Assembly: GCF_947179165.1 (NCBI RefSeq)
Contig: NC_077242.1
Span: forward strand, 39,626,097-39,690,096
Direction: 5' to 3'
DNA length: 64,000 nt
Origin: Solanum dulcamara
Taxonomy: Eukaryota > Streptophyta > Magnoliopsida > Solanales > Solanaceae
This document shows positions 1-12,720 of this stretch, in pieces. Each line of letters begins with the position of its first letter. Within the stretch, counting starts at the first letter, position 1. The notes beneath the pieces were generated by a model that had not been told where the DNA came from, ran no database searches, and saw nothing but the letters and a program-made list of their open reading frames with translations. The translations under genes and the position numbers were made by a program.

Positions 1-621
1 AACCATGTTACCCTATTGGAAATGACATTCTGGACTCAACAGAATTGATAAAATTACTAATAGAGGTTGTCTCATCAAAATATTGACTAAAGTCATCGAA
101 ATATTGACTAATGTCCACACTAAATCAAGAAAACCTAAAAAAAACACAAACGGCCAAAAAAAACCTCCTAAGCACCTTGGAAACCGAACCAAAGGTCGTT
201 TTAGACTAAACTTGGCATTTTGGAGCTAAATGCACTGTCAGAATTTCCAAGTTAACCGAGCATATTTTCCAAGAATGTTGATTGAAGTCAAACTTTGGCC
301 AAAAATTTAAAGTTAAAGCGCCTAATTGCACAAACTCAAAAACTCGAACCAACACTCATTTTAGACCAAAATAACCCTTTCGGAGCTGATGGAACTGATG
401 AAATCGTTATCCGACATCAGTATCTCTGAATGTTGACTCAAGTAAACTCTTTCAAGCCTTAAGCCTCACAAACAACCATTCCATCTCAAAACTCAAATGA
501 ATACTTTGGGGAGCATGCCACCCACCCAACACTGCATAAATGCTACCAGAAAGCTAAGGGAAGGGGGGAAATGGTAAAACCATGCAGAAGCACAGAAATA
601 ACCCCCAGGGTCATTAAAACA
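1..621 (-). repeat. E1 3' LTR, partial (about 2.2 kb lies left of the window)
   Basis: This stretch is a direct repeat of about 8013-8620, with shared blocks around the E1-sense LTR start (the motif near 600-621 matches that near 8600-8620). The inner end is taken at 621, where the match stops and a CA dinucleotide closes the LTR. It is visibly diverged from its partner, so E1 is old. Confidence 0.8.
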
Positions 622-689
622 TCCACTACTAAAAGGACTTTTGTCCTAAATAGTAAAAGAAATGAAGGTACCTGAAGGCTTGAAAAGGT

Positions 690-2170
690 AAGGATATCGG
701 GTTTGCATATCAAGCTCGGTCTCCCAAGTCGCCTCCTAAATTGGATGGTGCCTCCACTGAACCTTTACTGACAGGATCTCTATAGTCCTCAACTTCCTAA
801 CCTACCTATCTAGAATGGCCACAGGCTTCTCCTCAAGAGTCAAGGACTCATCCAACTGAACTGAATCCCATTGAAGCACGTGAGACTCATCTAGAACATA
901 CCGTCTCAGCATAGAAATATGGAAAATAGGGTGAACACCCAAAAGAGTTGGGGAGAAAGGCTATCTCATAGGCTACCTCTCCTACCTACCTCAAAATCTC
1001 AAACAGACTAATGAACCTGAGGCTAAGCTTACCCTTCCTCCTAAATCTCATCATGCCCTTCATGAGCGATACCCATAGAAATACTCGATCACTAACTATG
1101 AACTCCAAAGACCACAAACTCCGGTCAGCATAGCTCTTTTGTCTACTCTGGGTAGTACGGAGTCACTCCTGGATCATAGGACACTATCTATAGAATAACG
1201 CAATAAGTCGGTGCCCCATGGCCTAACCTTAAAAGCATCAAACTAGCCCATCAAATAATGACACCTCCTACCATACAACGCCTCAAATAAGGTCATTTGG
1301 AAGCTTGAAAGTAGTTGTTATTATATACAAACTCTTCCAAGGCAAAGAAATGATCCTATTATCCTCCGAAATTAATAACACGGGCCTGAAGCATGTCCTT
1401 CAAGACCTGAATGGTCCTCTCTAACTGACCTTGGTCTGAGGGTGGAAGGTTGTGTTAAGATCAACTCTAGTACCCAACTCTCTCTAAATAGACCTCTAGA
1501 AATGTGAAGTGAAGTAAGTACCATGATTTGAAATAATAAACACCGGCACACCATGTAAACGGAAAATCTCCTGAATGTAGATCTAAGATAACCTATTTGA
1601 ACTGTCAAAAGTATGAACTAGCAGAAAATAAGCAGACTTGGTCAATCGATCCACGATGACCCAAATAGAATCAAACCCTCAAACGGTAAAAGTCAAGCCT
1701 ACTACAAAGTCTATCGCTATTTTCTCCCACTTCCACTCTGGAATGGGTAGATGCTGGGATAACCCACCTAGACTCTGATACTCGTACTTCACCTACTAAC
1801 ACTTCAAGTACCTAGATATAAAAGCTGAAATATCCCTCTTCATCACACACCACCAAAAGTGCTGCCTCAAAGCATAATACATCTTCACTACATCGGGATG
1901 AAATAGAATCTATGGGACTCCTTTAGAATCAGCTTAACCAAGTCTCCAACTCTAGGAACATAAATAAGACCCTCAATCCTCAGAACACCCTCTGAATCTA
2001 AGATTACCTTCCTAGACCTACCACTAATCACCTTATCCTAGATCATCCTCCACTGTGAGTCATCAAACTGTTGTGCCCGTATCCGCTCCATCAAGGAAGA
2101 TCTAGCCTCCACATAAGTAAGTACCCTATTTGGCTCATAAATGTCAAGCCTAACAATTTATTTGGCTAAG
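690..2170 (-). pseudogene. E1 integrase with C-terminal chromodomain, broken
   Basis: Translated in pieces on the minus strand, this stretch gives the zinc-binding and catalytic parts of a Ty3/gypsy integrase, with family phrases around the flexible region at 1000-1300. It ends in a chromodomain (about 700-870) with the pattern VAILDR, VRKLR, VKVQWRHH and EATWE. Integrase inserts the cDNA; the chromodomain is thought to bind modified histones and guide insertion to heterochromatin. At least two stops fall inside the chromodomain (after ILDR and after HHPI). It lies directly upstream, in E1 sense, of the 3' LTR. No reading frame is open for more than a short distance. Confidence 0.75.
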
Positions 2171-2179
2171 GACTGGATG

Positions 2180-3600
2180 TTCGAAGCCATAGGTCGCTCC
2201 TCTATAGAAAAGAAAGTCAAACTTCTCATACTCAATGCCTTCTGGCTCAAGGCATCTGCTACCACATTAGCCTTGCCCATGTAATAAAGAATTGAGATAT
2301 CATAGTCCTTCAGCAACTCTAACCACCTACACTACCTCAAATAAAGATCCCTCTGGCTAAAGATATACTGAAGACTATAATGGTCAGTGAACATATCACA
2401 GTAAACTCCATAGAGATAGTGTCACCAAATCTTTAATGTGAAGACTACCGCCGCTAACTCCAAGTCATGAGTGGGGTAGTTCTTCTCATGAAGCTTTATC
2501 TACTTGGAATCATACGCAATAACCCTACCCCGCTGCATCAAAACATAACCTAGGTCAATATATGAAGCATCATAATAAACTGTAAACCCATGACCCTTAA
2601 TCGGAAAAGTCAAAATTAGCACTGAAGTCAACAAGGCCTTGAGCCTCAGAAAGCTCCCCTCACACTCGTCTAACTAATGGAAGGGAATATTCTTCTGAGT
2701 CAGTATAGTTAAGGGTGCCACAATAGAATAACACCCCTCCAAAACCTGTCTGTAGTAGCCTGCTAAGTCGACGAAACTATGAACCTCAGTGAGAGAAGTA
2801 GGCCTAGCCCAATTACAAATTATGGTGATTTTTGTTGGATCTACTATAATCCCATCCTTGGACACCACGTGTCCAAAGAATGTCACAGAGTCAAACCAAA
2901 ATTCACGCTTAGTGAATTTTCCATATAACTGTTGACCCCTCAAGGTCTGGAATACAAACCTCAGATGTTGCTCCTACTCCTGGAGTAAACTAGAATTTTG
3001 TCGATGAACACTATCACGAAGGAATCTAAATAGGGCCTGAACATATGGTTCATCAACTCTATAAATGCAACTAGGGCATTAGGCAACCCAAAGGATATGA
3101 CTAAGAACTCATAATAGTTGTATCGAGTCCTAAATGCAGTCTTAAGGATGTCCGCCGCCCTAATCCTCAACTGGTAGTAGCCCAATCTCAAGTCTATCTT
3201 AGAGAACATCACTGCATCCTGAAACTGGTCAAATAAGTCATAAATCTACGGCATAGGATACCTATTCTCTATGGTCACCTTATTTAGCTGCATGTAGTCA
3301 ATGCACATGCGCATGGTACCATTTTTCTTCTTCACAAACAGGATAGGAGAACCAAAGGAGACACACTGGGCCGAATGAACCCCTTACTCAAAAGGTTCTA
3401 GAGCTTTTCTTTAAGCTCCCTCAACTCAGCTGGAGTGATCAGATAGGGTGGAATAGAAACTGGTTTCATACTCGGCCCAATATCTGTGTCGAAATTAGTA
3501 TCATAATCGGGTGGGAGACCAGTAAAATAGGTAGGAAATACATCAGGATACTCTCTAACCACTAGAACTGGCTCAAGTGAAGGAGTGTTGGCACTAGTAT
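2180..3600 (-). pseudogene. E1 reverse transcriptase and RNase H, broken
   Basis: The palm of reverse transcriptase is recognisable at 2961-3212 ([15 protein letters not shown], then [11 protein letters not shown]). The catalytic box reads VFIDKILVY where the family has FIDD, so the second catalytic aspartate is replaced by lysine. The thumb follows at 2674-2943 (VVSKDGI, DLAGYYR) and RNase H at about 2180-2640. The reading frame changes between these pieces and stops interrupt them. The enzyme would have copied the element RNA into cDNA in cytoplasmic particles, but this copy cannot. Confidence 0.8.
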
Positions 3601-4080
3601 CATGAACATAGGTAAGATAAGCAAGACACCCTTTTCCTACCAACCGATGCACCTTAAGAAAAGAGATCACACCCCTAGGCCCATGGCTAATAGTATCCAT
3701 CCATACAATTAGAGGAATGCCTAGCATACATAAGGTGATGGTCTTGGGAAAGCAATCCATAACCGCGTAATAAGGAGATAATCAATTCCATGCCTAGAAT
3801 CAGGTTGAAGTCCACTATATCTAGTATAATCAAGTTTTTCCTAGTATCATACCCTAAAATAGTAACCACATAGGATCGATACACTCAATCTACTACTAAA
3901 AAATCACCTACAGAAGTAGCTACACACACCGACATAGGATAGGACTAACAAAACACATCTAGAGACGTACTATAGTAAGCAAACACATATGAGCAGGTCG
4001 AACCTATGTCAAATAAAGCATATGTAGGTTGATGTGAAACGGAGATCATACATGTGATAACGGCATCCAAAGCCTTCGTC
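3600..4080 (-). pseudogene. E1 aspartic protease region, broken
   Basis: The minus strand carries the retroviral-type protease half typical of this clade: a DPGST-type active-site phrase near 4005, the YRSYVVTI phrase and the LDIVDFNLILGME phrase near 3800-3890. The expected run after ILGM (D-W-L) is altered. The protease would have cut the gag-pol polyprotein. It lies between gag and reverse transcriptase as in all chromoviruses and is not open across its length. Confidence 0.7.
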
Positions 4081-4089
4081 TTTGGCCTC

Positions 4090-5640
4090 CCCAAAAAAGC
4101 ATACATATAAAGCCCACCATTGCCACCTGACCTGCCTGACTAAGGACAACCTCGAGCATCCTGGGTGCCACCCCTGCTGCCCTAAGAACCACCCATGGTA
4201 GACTGAACTAGAGCACTAGGGACTAAACATGTTAGCCCTAATAACCTTATTGGCCCTGATGTCCTTGCTATCTAAATTATCAACCCCTACGATACTCTCT
4301 AGCAAAGTCGCCAAACTCGTCATACTCATGACAACCTCTGCCAGCACTAACCCACTGAGATGACTCAACTAAACCCGACTAACTACTATGGCCTGAATAC
4401 CCTAAGCATGCACCTCGAAGAGTTTGAACCAGCACTAGAACCATAGGACCACTAGCACCTGTAGTAGTGCCACCATTTGTAAGTTAAAGGGCCGTCTGAA
4501 CCAGAGTAGAAGGACAATCTATTGTGGGTAACCTCTACTTGGAAACTCCCTACTACGGGACTGAGACCCGCTAAAACCACCCTGATGGCGGGGCCTCTTG
4601 TCACTTCCCATATAGGCCTCATGATGGATCCCCTCAATGGTGTGTGCATGATTGACTATCTGTAAAAAGAATTGGCCCGATACCACCATCTGCTCCGTAG
4701 CCAATCGTAGTGGGTATTAGAGCCCTCTAACAAATCTACGCACTCTTTTGTACTCCATTGGCATAAGAATCATCGCATGTCTAGACAATTTATGAAACTA
4801 GGTCTCATAATATGCAATTGATAATGATCCCTGAGTCAAATATGTAAACTCATCCCGCAACTGCTCCCTCAAGCAGAAAGGTACATACTTCTCCAAGAAA
4901 TCCTCGGAGAACTGAGCCCAAGTCATTAGTGGTGACCCAGCTGGCCTTCACTGAAGATAGCACCTCTACCACTGCTTTGCTGACCCGTCTAACTGGTAAG
5001 CAGTATAATCCACCCCATGAGACTCCACTAATCCGAGGTTATGCAACCTCTCCTAAAAATAGAGTACCTGTGGGCATCCTCGCCGGCTGTGTCGGAGAAC
5101 TTGGAAGGGCCTAATCTGATGAATCACACAAGCATCTTTTGCTCCTCAGAAAAAGGGACTAGCCTGGGTGCCATGGGTGCTGCAAAAGTAGGAATCGGCT
5201 GAACTACTAAGGAGTTGCAGCAATAGGCTATGCCGCTAATATATGACCCCTTGATACCCCACTTGGGTGGTAGTCTACGTCTCATCTTGCCGCTGGGGAC
5301 CTGCTGAAGTGTTGGGAATAGCCTCTGCTAGGTCCATACCCTACATGAAGCTAAGAATCCTTACTAAGGTATCCTCCATAATTGGTGTGGCAACAAATCT
5401 AGGCAGAGGCTAGGATGGTCCAATACTATTCGACTGGCGTTGACCATGCTCAACCTCTATGTCGGGCTTTGGTAATGGTGCCCTCTCCTGATCTCAAGAC
5501 AGTGTTATAGCTCGTGCCCTGCCTAGACCTCTAGGTCAATCTTGACCTCAACTCCTAATTGGGGCACTATCTGCTTGAGCAAGAGGCTCTCACCCACCCA
5601 TAGATGATCTTGTCGTAAGCATATAAGAAAGAGTGAAGCA
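4090..5640 (-). pseudogene. E1 gag (capsid) remnant
   Basis: The region holds a Retrotrans_gag-type capsid segment at about 4540-4930, recognised from phrases such as FSEDFLEKYVPF, LRDEF and YPLRLA read in sense on the minus strand. It is the structural protein that packages the element RNA. The reading frame is broken repeatedly and only open runs of about 60-65 codons survive. The 5' end reaches to about 5640, shortly before the primer-site region and the 5' LTR. Confidence 0.65.
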
Positions 5641-5811
5641 AACAAAAATTAGAAATTGATACAATAATGGATGTATGATAACAAACAAGCAAGTGAAATA
5701 TTCTTAACAATTCCCTATAGCCTCTCGAAGATGGGATACGGATGTCATTGTACTGATCTGCGAGACTCTACTAGGTACTTGCTCTAGTACTGGTGATATC
5801 GGTGAACATAG

Positions 5812-5823
5812 GCTCTACTACCA
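5812..5823 (-). other. E1 primer-binding site (initiator Met tRNA type), degenerate
   Basis: The plus strand reads GCTCTACTACCA, a two-base variant of GCTCTGATACCA, the complement of the common TGGTATCAGAGC primer site. It sits four bases inside the 5' LTR, the usual place where the tRNA primer starts cDNA synthesis. Confidence 0.7.
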
Positions 5824-5826
5824 CTC

Positions 5827-8620
5827 TATCACACCCCAAAATTAAGTCATAATGGCGCCTACTACAACCTACCAAGTAGGCAAGCCTAAATCCAAGGACA
5901 CAAGTTTGCGGAAAACAATAATTTAAGTATAATGATAATAATAGTAAAGAATAACAGGAATAACATATAAGAAAATGGGCCATATCATAAACCTGTAGTG
6001 TGATACAAAATATAAAAAAGAGGCTCAAAACTGACTAGAAAGATGAACCAACACAAGACCGAATTCCCCATCTTGGTGTCACCTATACAGGAGCTACTAT
6101 GTATAGAAAGGTCATATATACAAGAGAATTGACTAAACAAAATACAAAACATAAGTCGGTACAAAATAAAGGAAAGCAGCAAGTATCTGGATAACAGGAG
6201 CTCACAACGATCTAAGTCGGTGACAGCCAAGGGAGATCCAATGCTCGTGGAGGGTGGCTCGTACTGGGAACTAAATCTGAAAAAATGCAGAAATGTAGTA
6301 TGAGTACCAAAACATGGGGTACATAGTAGGCATCATAGGTCAATCGAGCTTAGAAGGATCATATACATATATACATAGAAAGAAGGGTATAATAGGGTCT
6401 AAGTAAAAGCTAAAAGCAGTCCAAACTACGAACAAGTATAAAATAATAATCGAGTTACCACGACAACTACCATAAGATCCATAACTCACACCAAATAAAT
6501 GCAATGCGTATGTGGCCAATGTAGTATGAATGCAAAAAGTTCGAGAGTTATCTCATTGACTATCCCGTAGACCCCTGACATAACTGCGGAACCCCGCCTC
6601 AGCTTATTAGAAAAGTAAAACTCTAAATTTAAACTGTCAGCCACCGGAGCTTATCAACATATGCATAATCGGGTAAAAATGGTAATTTTCCTAAAAACTA
6701 AGTTCCCATCATTAAAAATCGATCGGTATCCCGCTCCCTTGGAGCTCAAAATCCACATAGGTATATAGTATATCTTTAAAATAGCTCAAAACCTTCTTAT
6801 TTTCATAAATTAGATGTGATTATGCCATTATCATGCTTATGCACCAATACAATCCAATCAATATTCCAAAATAATCCATCTCAAGCATATAACCAAGTAA
6901 AACACCCTTCACAGCTCAAAGGAACTAACATGGCAGTCCAAGCTCACTGCCTTAGGCCTAACATTTTAATCAAAAAGGGAAACAAACTGCACATATTAAA
7001 AGGACACACAACCAAAATGTACACTAGCTAAGTTTCATACCACCAAGGAGTGGTCTAAGAATCTAAGCAAAAATCACCCTAAACTAATGAACAAAGGCTA
7101 ATACACTAGGCTAAATAACCCAAAATGGCCAATTATCTCACTAAGGATTAAGAATTATTATAACCTAGTCCTAACACCATCAAACTACTCAAATATATAC
7201 ATAACCAACTAGGCTAAGTCTAAAAAGGTAAGCCATAGCATACCTCGAAGCCATAACCATACTCGAACCTCTACTCATATGCTTATCCTTTCTAAAGAGC
7301 CTTATATTGATGCCAAGCTATCAAGAATGGAATGATCAAGTCAAAACAAATCCAACAATACCCATATTGCCATTTACAAATTTGAAATCAAAACTGTCTA
7401 AAATTGGACTTTGGGACTCGTGCACGATATTGCAAAAATGATTTCGTCACTAGTTCCAATTGGCCTCAAAGAATTTATGCTTAAAAAATGAGCACAATAT
7501 AAGCAAGAATCCAAACCAAATAGTCCCACCATTTAGGAGGATCAAAAAGGATCAAAAACTGAAAATAAGGAGAAATTAACGAAATTCATCAAGAGAAATG
7601 CAAGATTTAATGCCCTTGTAACGTACCCACGCGAGTTTTCAATACCCTCCAACAAGAATCACCAAAATTGATCAAGAGAAGCTCTCAAAATTAGAGTTTT
7701 TGTAACCTTTAGAATGAAAATTTGCATGAGGGATTGGGCTTAAAAGTTTATTGGTGCCAGGCTATTTGGCCTCCGCGAATACAGATCTCCTCTCACGAAC
7801 ATGGAGAAGGGACTAGTGACACTCCACAAATACAACCAGAGGCCCACAATTGTAGAGAAAAAATTAGTCGACCTCCATGAACTCGGCATGAGGCCCGTGA
7901 TTAAGGAGAACAAAGTTGAGTTGCACCAGCAGCTTTGCAATAGTAGAATCCCAAGAACTAAGAGACCCCCGATGGTCGCTTGAAATTCGTTCGAAACCAG
8001 ATTGACACAAATAAATTATGCTACACTATTGGAAATGGCATTCTGGACTCAATGGAATCAATGAAATGACCAATGAAGATCATCTCCTCAAAAAGTTGAC
8101 TAAAGTCCACACTAAATCAAGAAAATACAAAAATACACAAAGGGCCAAAAAACTTATCCCGAGCACTTCGAGAACTGAACCAAAGGTCATTTTAGACCAA
8201 ACTTGGCATTCTAGAGCTAACTGCACTATCAGAATTTCAATTCAAGCATATTTTCCAAGAATGTTGACTGAAGTTAAACTTTGGCCAAAACATTAATGTT
8301 AAAACATCTAATTGCTCAAACACAAAATAAAAACTTCAAAACCCAAATCAATAATCATTCTAGACCAAAATGACCCTTACGGAGCTGATGAAACTAACAG
8401 AATCATCATCCGATATCAAAATCTCTGAATGTTAACTCAATTCCACTCTCTCAATCCTTAAGCCCCGTAATTGACCAAACTACCTTAAAACTTAACCAAA
8501 CACCTTGGGGAGCATGTGACCCATTACAACATTGAATAAATTCTACCAAGAAGCTATGGGAAAGGGAAAAGTAGTAAAAATATGCAAAAGTAAAGAAATG
8601 AATCGCGGGGGTTATTATAA
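5827..8620 (-). repeat. E1 5' LTR, about 2.8 kb
   Basis: The LTR runs from TATCACACCCC (TG decayed to TA) next to the primer site to the end of the block repeated at 1-621. It has no coding content; open frames at 7740-7983 are chance. In E1 sense it would carry promoter, transcript start and polyadenylation signals. A splice-donor-like AGGTATG lies near 7240. Confidence 0.8.
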
Positions 8621-10230
8621 GATGGTCAACTTTGATGTCATTCTTTGCATGGACTGGCTTTATGCTTGTTATGCCTCAGTTGATTGTAGAACCCAAGTAG
8701 TCAAGTTCTAATTTTCAAATGAGCTAGTTATTATGTGGAAGGGTAGTCTAGCCTTGCCCAAAGGCCAATTCATTTCATAACTTAAGGCTAGAAAGTTAGT
8801 CTCAAAGTTGTGTATCTTCCACATTATCCGAGTTAGAGATGATAGTTTAGAGACACCATCCCTTAGTCAGTTTTGATTCTTAATGAGTTTCCTGAAGTAT
8901 TTCCTAAGGATTTATCTAGATTCCCTCCAAATAGGAAGATAGACTTGGGAATAGATATTTTTCCTGATACTCTGTCAATTTCTATTCCACTATATAGAAT
9001 GTCTCTCACAGAGTTAGAAGAATTGAAAGAGTAGTTGAAGGATCTCTTAGATAAAGGGTTCATTAGGTTGACTGTCTCATCTTAGGGTACTCCTGTCTAT
9101 TTTATGTAAAAGAAAGATGGTTCTTTGAGGATTGTATTAACTATCATCAGCTGAACAAGGTCAATATAAAGAATAAGAGTCCCCTTCCAAGAATCGATAA
9201 TCTTTTTAACCAACTTTAGGGTACCACTTGTTTCTCAAAGATAGACCTAAGATCAGGCTATCATCAGTTGAAAATGAGAGAATGTGACCTCCCAAAGACA
9301 TCCTTTAGAACTAAGTATAGTCACTATGAGTTTTTAGTTATGTCCTCCGATTTGGATAACGCTCCTACATCATTTATAGACCTCACAAATAGAGTGTTTA
9401 AGTTGTATCTAGATATGTTTATTGTCATGTTTATCAATGATATCCTTATCTATTTGAGAAACAAGGAGGAGCATGCCAACCATCTTAGAATTGTTCTCCA
9501 AACCCTCAAGGAAAAGGAGTTCTATACTAAGTTTTCAAAGTGTGAGTTTTGGCTTGCATATGTTGAAATATAGGACATATTATTTCTTTTGATGGTATTT
9601 GAGTGGATTCACAAAAGATTTAAGTTGTTAATAATTGGCCCAGACCCACATTCCCGATTGATAAAAGAAGATTCTTAGGTTTGACTAGCTAATATAGGAG
9701 ATTTGTTCAAGGACTCTCATCCATATCACCGCCATTAACCAAATTGACTCAGAAGAAGACTAAGTTTAAATGGTTCAATGCTTGTGAGAGGAGTTTCCAA
9801 GAGTTGAATGTGAGGTGGTCTACTGCTCTAATTTTATCCCTACTCGAGGGAATAGATGGCTTCATCATATATTATGATGCGTCCAGAGTTGGATTGGGTT
9901 ATGTCCTAATGTAGAAAGTCAAAGTCATAGCTTATGCTTCTAGACAACTTAAGATTCATGGGAGGAATTATCTGACTCATGATCTAGAGTTTGCAGCAGT
10001 AGTACTTGATCTCAACATTTGGTGTCATTATCTTTATGGAGTGTGTATAGATTTGTTCATGGATCACAAGATCCTGTAATATGTATTCAGTCAGAAGGAG
10101 TTGAACCTGAGACAAGGGAGATGGCTTGGGTTACTCAGAGATTATGACATAAGCATTCTCTACCATCTCATAAAGCTAATATTATTGTTGATTCTCTTAG
10201 CAGGTTTTCCATGGGAACACCGCTCATGTT
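8621..10230 (+). pseudogene. E2 protease end, reverse transcriptase and RNase H, broken
   Basis: The protease C-terminal half starts at 8621 with the VNFDVIL, MDWLYACYASVDCRT pattern. Reverse transcriptase follows from about 8870; the clearest open part is 9268-9573, with [10 protein letters not shown] and the catalytic box MFINDILIY. The first catalytic aspartate of the family FIDD is asparagine here, so polymerase activity should be lost. RNase H phrases ([24 protein letters not shown]) lie at about 9860-10200. Stops and shifts separate the pieces. Confidence 0.8.
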
Positions 10231-10299
10231 AAGGAAGAGAAGAGAGAATTGGACAAACATGTGCATAGACTTACACGCTTGGGAGTTTGTCTTGTGGAC

Positions 10300-11815
10300 T
10301 CTGATGAATGAGGTGTTATTGTCAAGAATGGGGTTGAGTCTTTACTAGTGGTTGAGGTGAAGGAAAAGAAAGATCAAGATCATATTCTCCTTCAATTGAA
10401 AGAAGATATTCATAAACAGAAAGAGATGGTTTTTGCTAAAAGGAGAGATGGAGTGTTGAGATATCAAGGCAGGTTATGTATTCCAAGTGTTGATGGTCTT
10501 CAACACAGAATAATGGAAACGAACCATAGCTCCAGATATTCCATTTATCCATGTTCTACAAAGAATTACCACGACTTAAGAAAAGTCTATTTGTGGAACA
10601 GTATAAAGAGAAATATACAGAGTTTGTTTCCAAGTGCCCGAATTACCAACAATTCAAAGTTGAGTATCACAGGCCTTGTGGTGTAGCTCAGAATATAGAG
10701 TTTCCATAATGGAAGTGGGATATAATTAATATGGATTTAATTATCAGATTACCTTAATCTTACAGGAAGCATGATTCTATTTGGGTGATCATGGATAGTA
10801 TGATCAAATCAGCCTACTTCTTACCCGTTAAGACTCCAAATTCAGCAGAGGATTACACAAGGTTGTATATTCGAGAGATAGTCAAGTCACATGGAGTTAC
10901 CTTGTCCATCATCTAAAACAGAGGTACCCAATTCACTATAAATTGTGGAAGTCATTTCAAAAAAGTTTGGGTTCAAAGATGACTTGTAGAATCACATTCC
11001 ATCCTCAGACAAATGGTCAGGAATATTCAAACTCTTGAGGATATGTTGAGAGCATGTGTTATTCATTTCAAGGGAAATTAGGATGATCACTTGCCGCTTA
11101 TTGAGTTTGCTTACAATAATAGCTTATTCGAGCATTCAAATAGCTCTATATGAAGCTCTTTATGGGAGGAGATGTTTATCGCTGATTGGTTGGTGTGAGG
11201 TTGGTGAATCTAAGTTGATAGGGTCAGGCTTAGTTCATCAAGCTATGGAAAAAGTAAAGATCATTCAAGAAAGATTGAAAACTATGCAAAGCCGTCAGAA
11301 ATCCTACACTGATGTTAGGAGGAGAGACTTGGAGTTTGAGGTAAATGATCGGGTGTATTTCAAAGTTTCATGCATTAATGGAGTTTTGAGGTTTGGGAAG
11401 AAATGAAAGTTAAGTCCCTGATACATTGGTCCCTACCAAATCATAAAGAGAGTTGGCAATGTCACCTATGAGTTAGAGTTTCCATTAGAGTTAGATGTCG
11501 TTCATCCTATATTCTATATCTCTTAATAAATGCTTGGGAGATCCTTAAATCATTGTTCCTACAGAAAATATTGGAGTGAAAGATAGCTTGTCCTATGAGG
11601 AGGTTTTTATCCAGATTCTTGATCATCATCTTCATAAATTGAGAACCAAAGAGGTCTCTTTAGTCAAAGTTTTATAGAAAAATTAGTTCGTTGAGGAAGC
11701 TACATGGGAAGCTGATGAGGATATGAAATCCAAGTACTTATATCTATTCATTCCTCCTAATGTCGATGTTGAAGGTACTATTCCTACTCCTATCTTCAAG
11801 TTTGTCCCTTCTTGA
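10300..11815 (+). pseudogene. E2 integrase and chromodomain, broken
   Basis: The N-terminal zinc-binding part lies at about 10440-10680 (RYQGRLCIPSVDGL, then HPGSTK-like YPCSTKNYHDLR); the second finger cysteines are disturbed by a frame change near 10630. The catalytic core runs through about 10700-11100 and the flexible region at 11056-11406 is open (LYEALYGRR, KVKIIQERLK). The chromodomain at about 11590-11770 has ILDHHLHKLRTKEV and EEATWEADEDM. The natural end appears to be TGA 11813-11815. A stop lies just before EEATWE, as in E3. Confidence 0.8.
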
Positions 11816-11926
11816 TTTTGAGTATTTGAGTGAGTTATTCTTGAGTTTAATTTTTTTAATTTCTTACATTGTATTCGTGCTTCAATTAAATTCCTAGTTT
11901 GGTCATCATTTGAAGATGAATGATCC
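11816..11926 (+). other. E2 3' untranslated spacer
   Basis: This short A/T-rich spacer separates the end of pol from the purine tract. I see no coding or structural signal in it. Confidence 0.5.
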
Positions 11927-11940
11927 AAAGGAGGAGATAT
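11927..11940 (+). other. E2 polypurine tract
   Basis: AAAGGAGGAGATAT immediately precedes the LTR start TATAACACCC. It primes second-strand synthesis in this element class. The equivalent tract in E3 is very similar, which supports common lineage. Confidence 0.8.
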
Positions 11941-12007
11941 TATAACACCCGGTACTATCCTAGTCTAGATTTAAGTTCAAAAGAAAAACTGTGAAAAGTG
12001 AGTTGAC

Positions 12008-12480
12008 GCTTGCTGAGTCACTCAGTGATTCACCTAGGTCCATTCTGTAGATCACCGAAATGGACGGCAGCACGCCCACAGCATTGAAAAGTTGGCTTAG
12101 GGAAGGGAAGATCTGGAAAGAGGATGGACTACTTGGTGACTCGCCAATTGGGTTGTGCGAGTTGATGGACCTCAACAAATTATTAAGAGATTCTCTCAAA
12201 AAAATGAGGCCAATTGGCAAGAAAGAGGAGGAAACAATAACCCACCAAATGGGTTCGGCGAGCTAAGTTGAACTCGCAAAACCTCCTAAGGAATTTTCCT
12301 TCGAAGCCCAAAGCTAGGTTAGCGAGACAGAGGTTCTAAATGGCAATAAACCGAATGGGTTTGGTGAGCTATATCGAGCTCGCCAACCTTTCTAAGGAAC
12401 TCGATGAGGTTTTCTGAGGAGACCCAAGAGATCGGCGACTCGACGAACAGGACAACGAGCTCGACCGATCTAGCCCACTG
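12008..12480 (+). repeat. U3 word cluster, core GGCGAGCT/AGCTCGCC
   Basis: Variants of a G/C-rich word and its complement (CGCCAATTGGG, GGCGAGCTAAG, GAGCTCGCCAA, CGAGCTCGACC) recur every 20-80 bases, in otherwise A/T-rich LTR sequence. The cluster begins about 70 bases inside the LTR. Confidence 0.6.
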
Positions 12481-12705
12481 GTCTCAGTCAATAAATGTTA
12501 TGGTTATCTCAGTCTTTTCTCAACCTTTCCAAACCAAAACCTTGATATTTTAGGAATATAATTAAACCCTTATCAATACCCTACGTGGTTTTTCTATCAT
12601 TAACACTTCAAATATTGAGAACAAAGAATTGAAGAAAAGAGGAACAGTTAAGGTTCAAGGATTTCAACCCTAAGTCTTCAATTTTTGGTGAGATAATTTA
12701 TGTTC

Positions 12706-12720
12706 CAGGTATGTAAGGCT
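12706..12720 (+). other. Splice-donor-like motif in E2 LTR
   Basis: CAGGTATGTAAGGCT fits the plant 5' splice-site consensus AG|GTATGT. It lies 765 bases into the LTR; near-identical motifs occur at similar depth in other LTRs of the window. Function is not shown. Confidence 0.4.

Larger units (their letters stand above)
1..8620 (-). mobile_element. E1: degenerate Ty3/gypsy chromovirus, left LTR cut by window edge
   Basis: The order on the minus strand is 5' LTR (5827-8620), primer site, gag, protease, reverse transcriptase, RNase H, integrase, chromodomain and 3' LTR (1-621, rest outside the window). Bases 1-621 align by eye with about 8013-8620, which defines the LTR pair. The coding part is broken by many stops and frameshifts. 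Its right end abuts sequence coding for a protease on the opposite strand (E2), so E1 appears to have inserted into E2. Clade placement (Tekay/Del-like chromovirus) rests on the C-terminal chromodomain and is inference. Confidence 0.85.

Noticed and set aside
7740..7983. Overlapping 60-66 codon open frames on both strands
   Set aside because: They are in the E1 LTR, with no counterpart in the known coding order.
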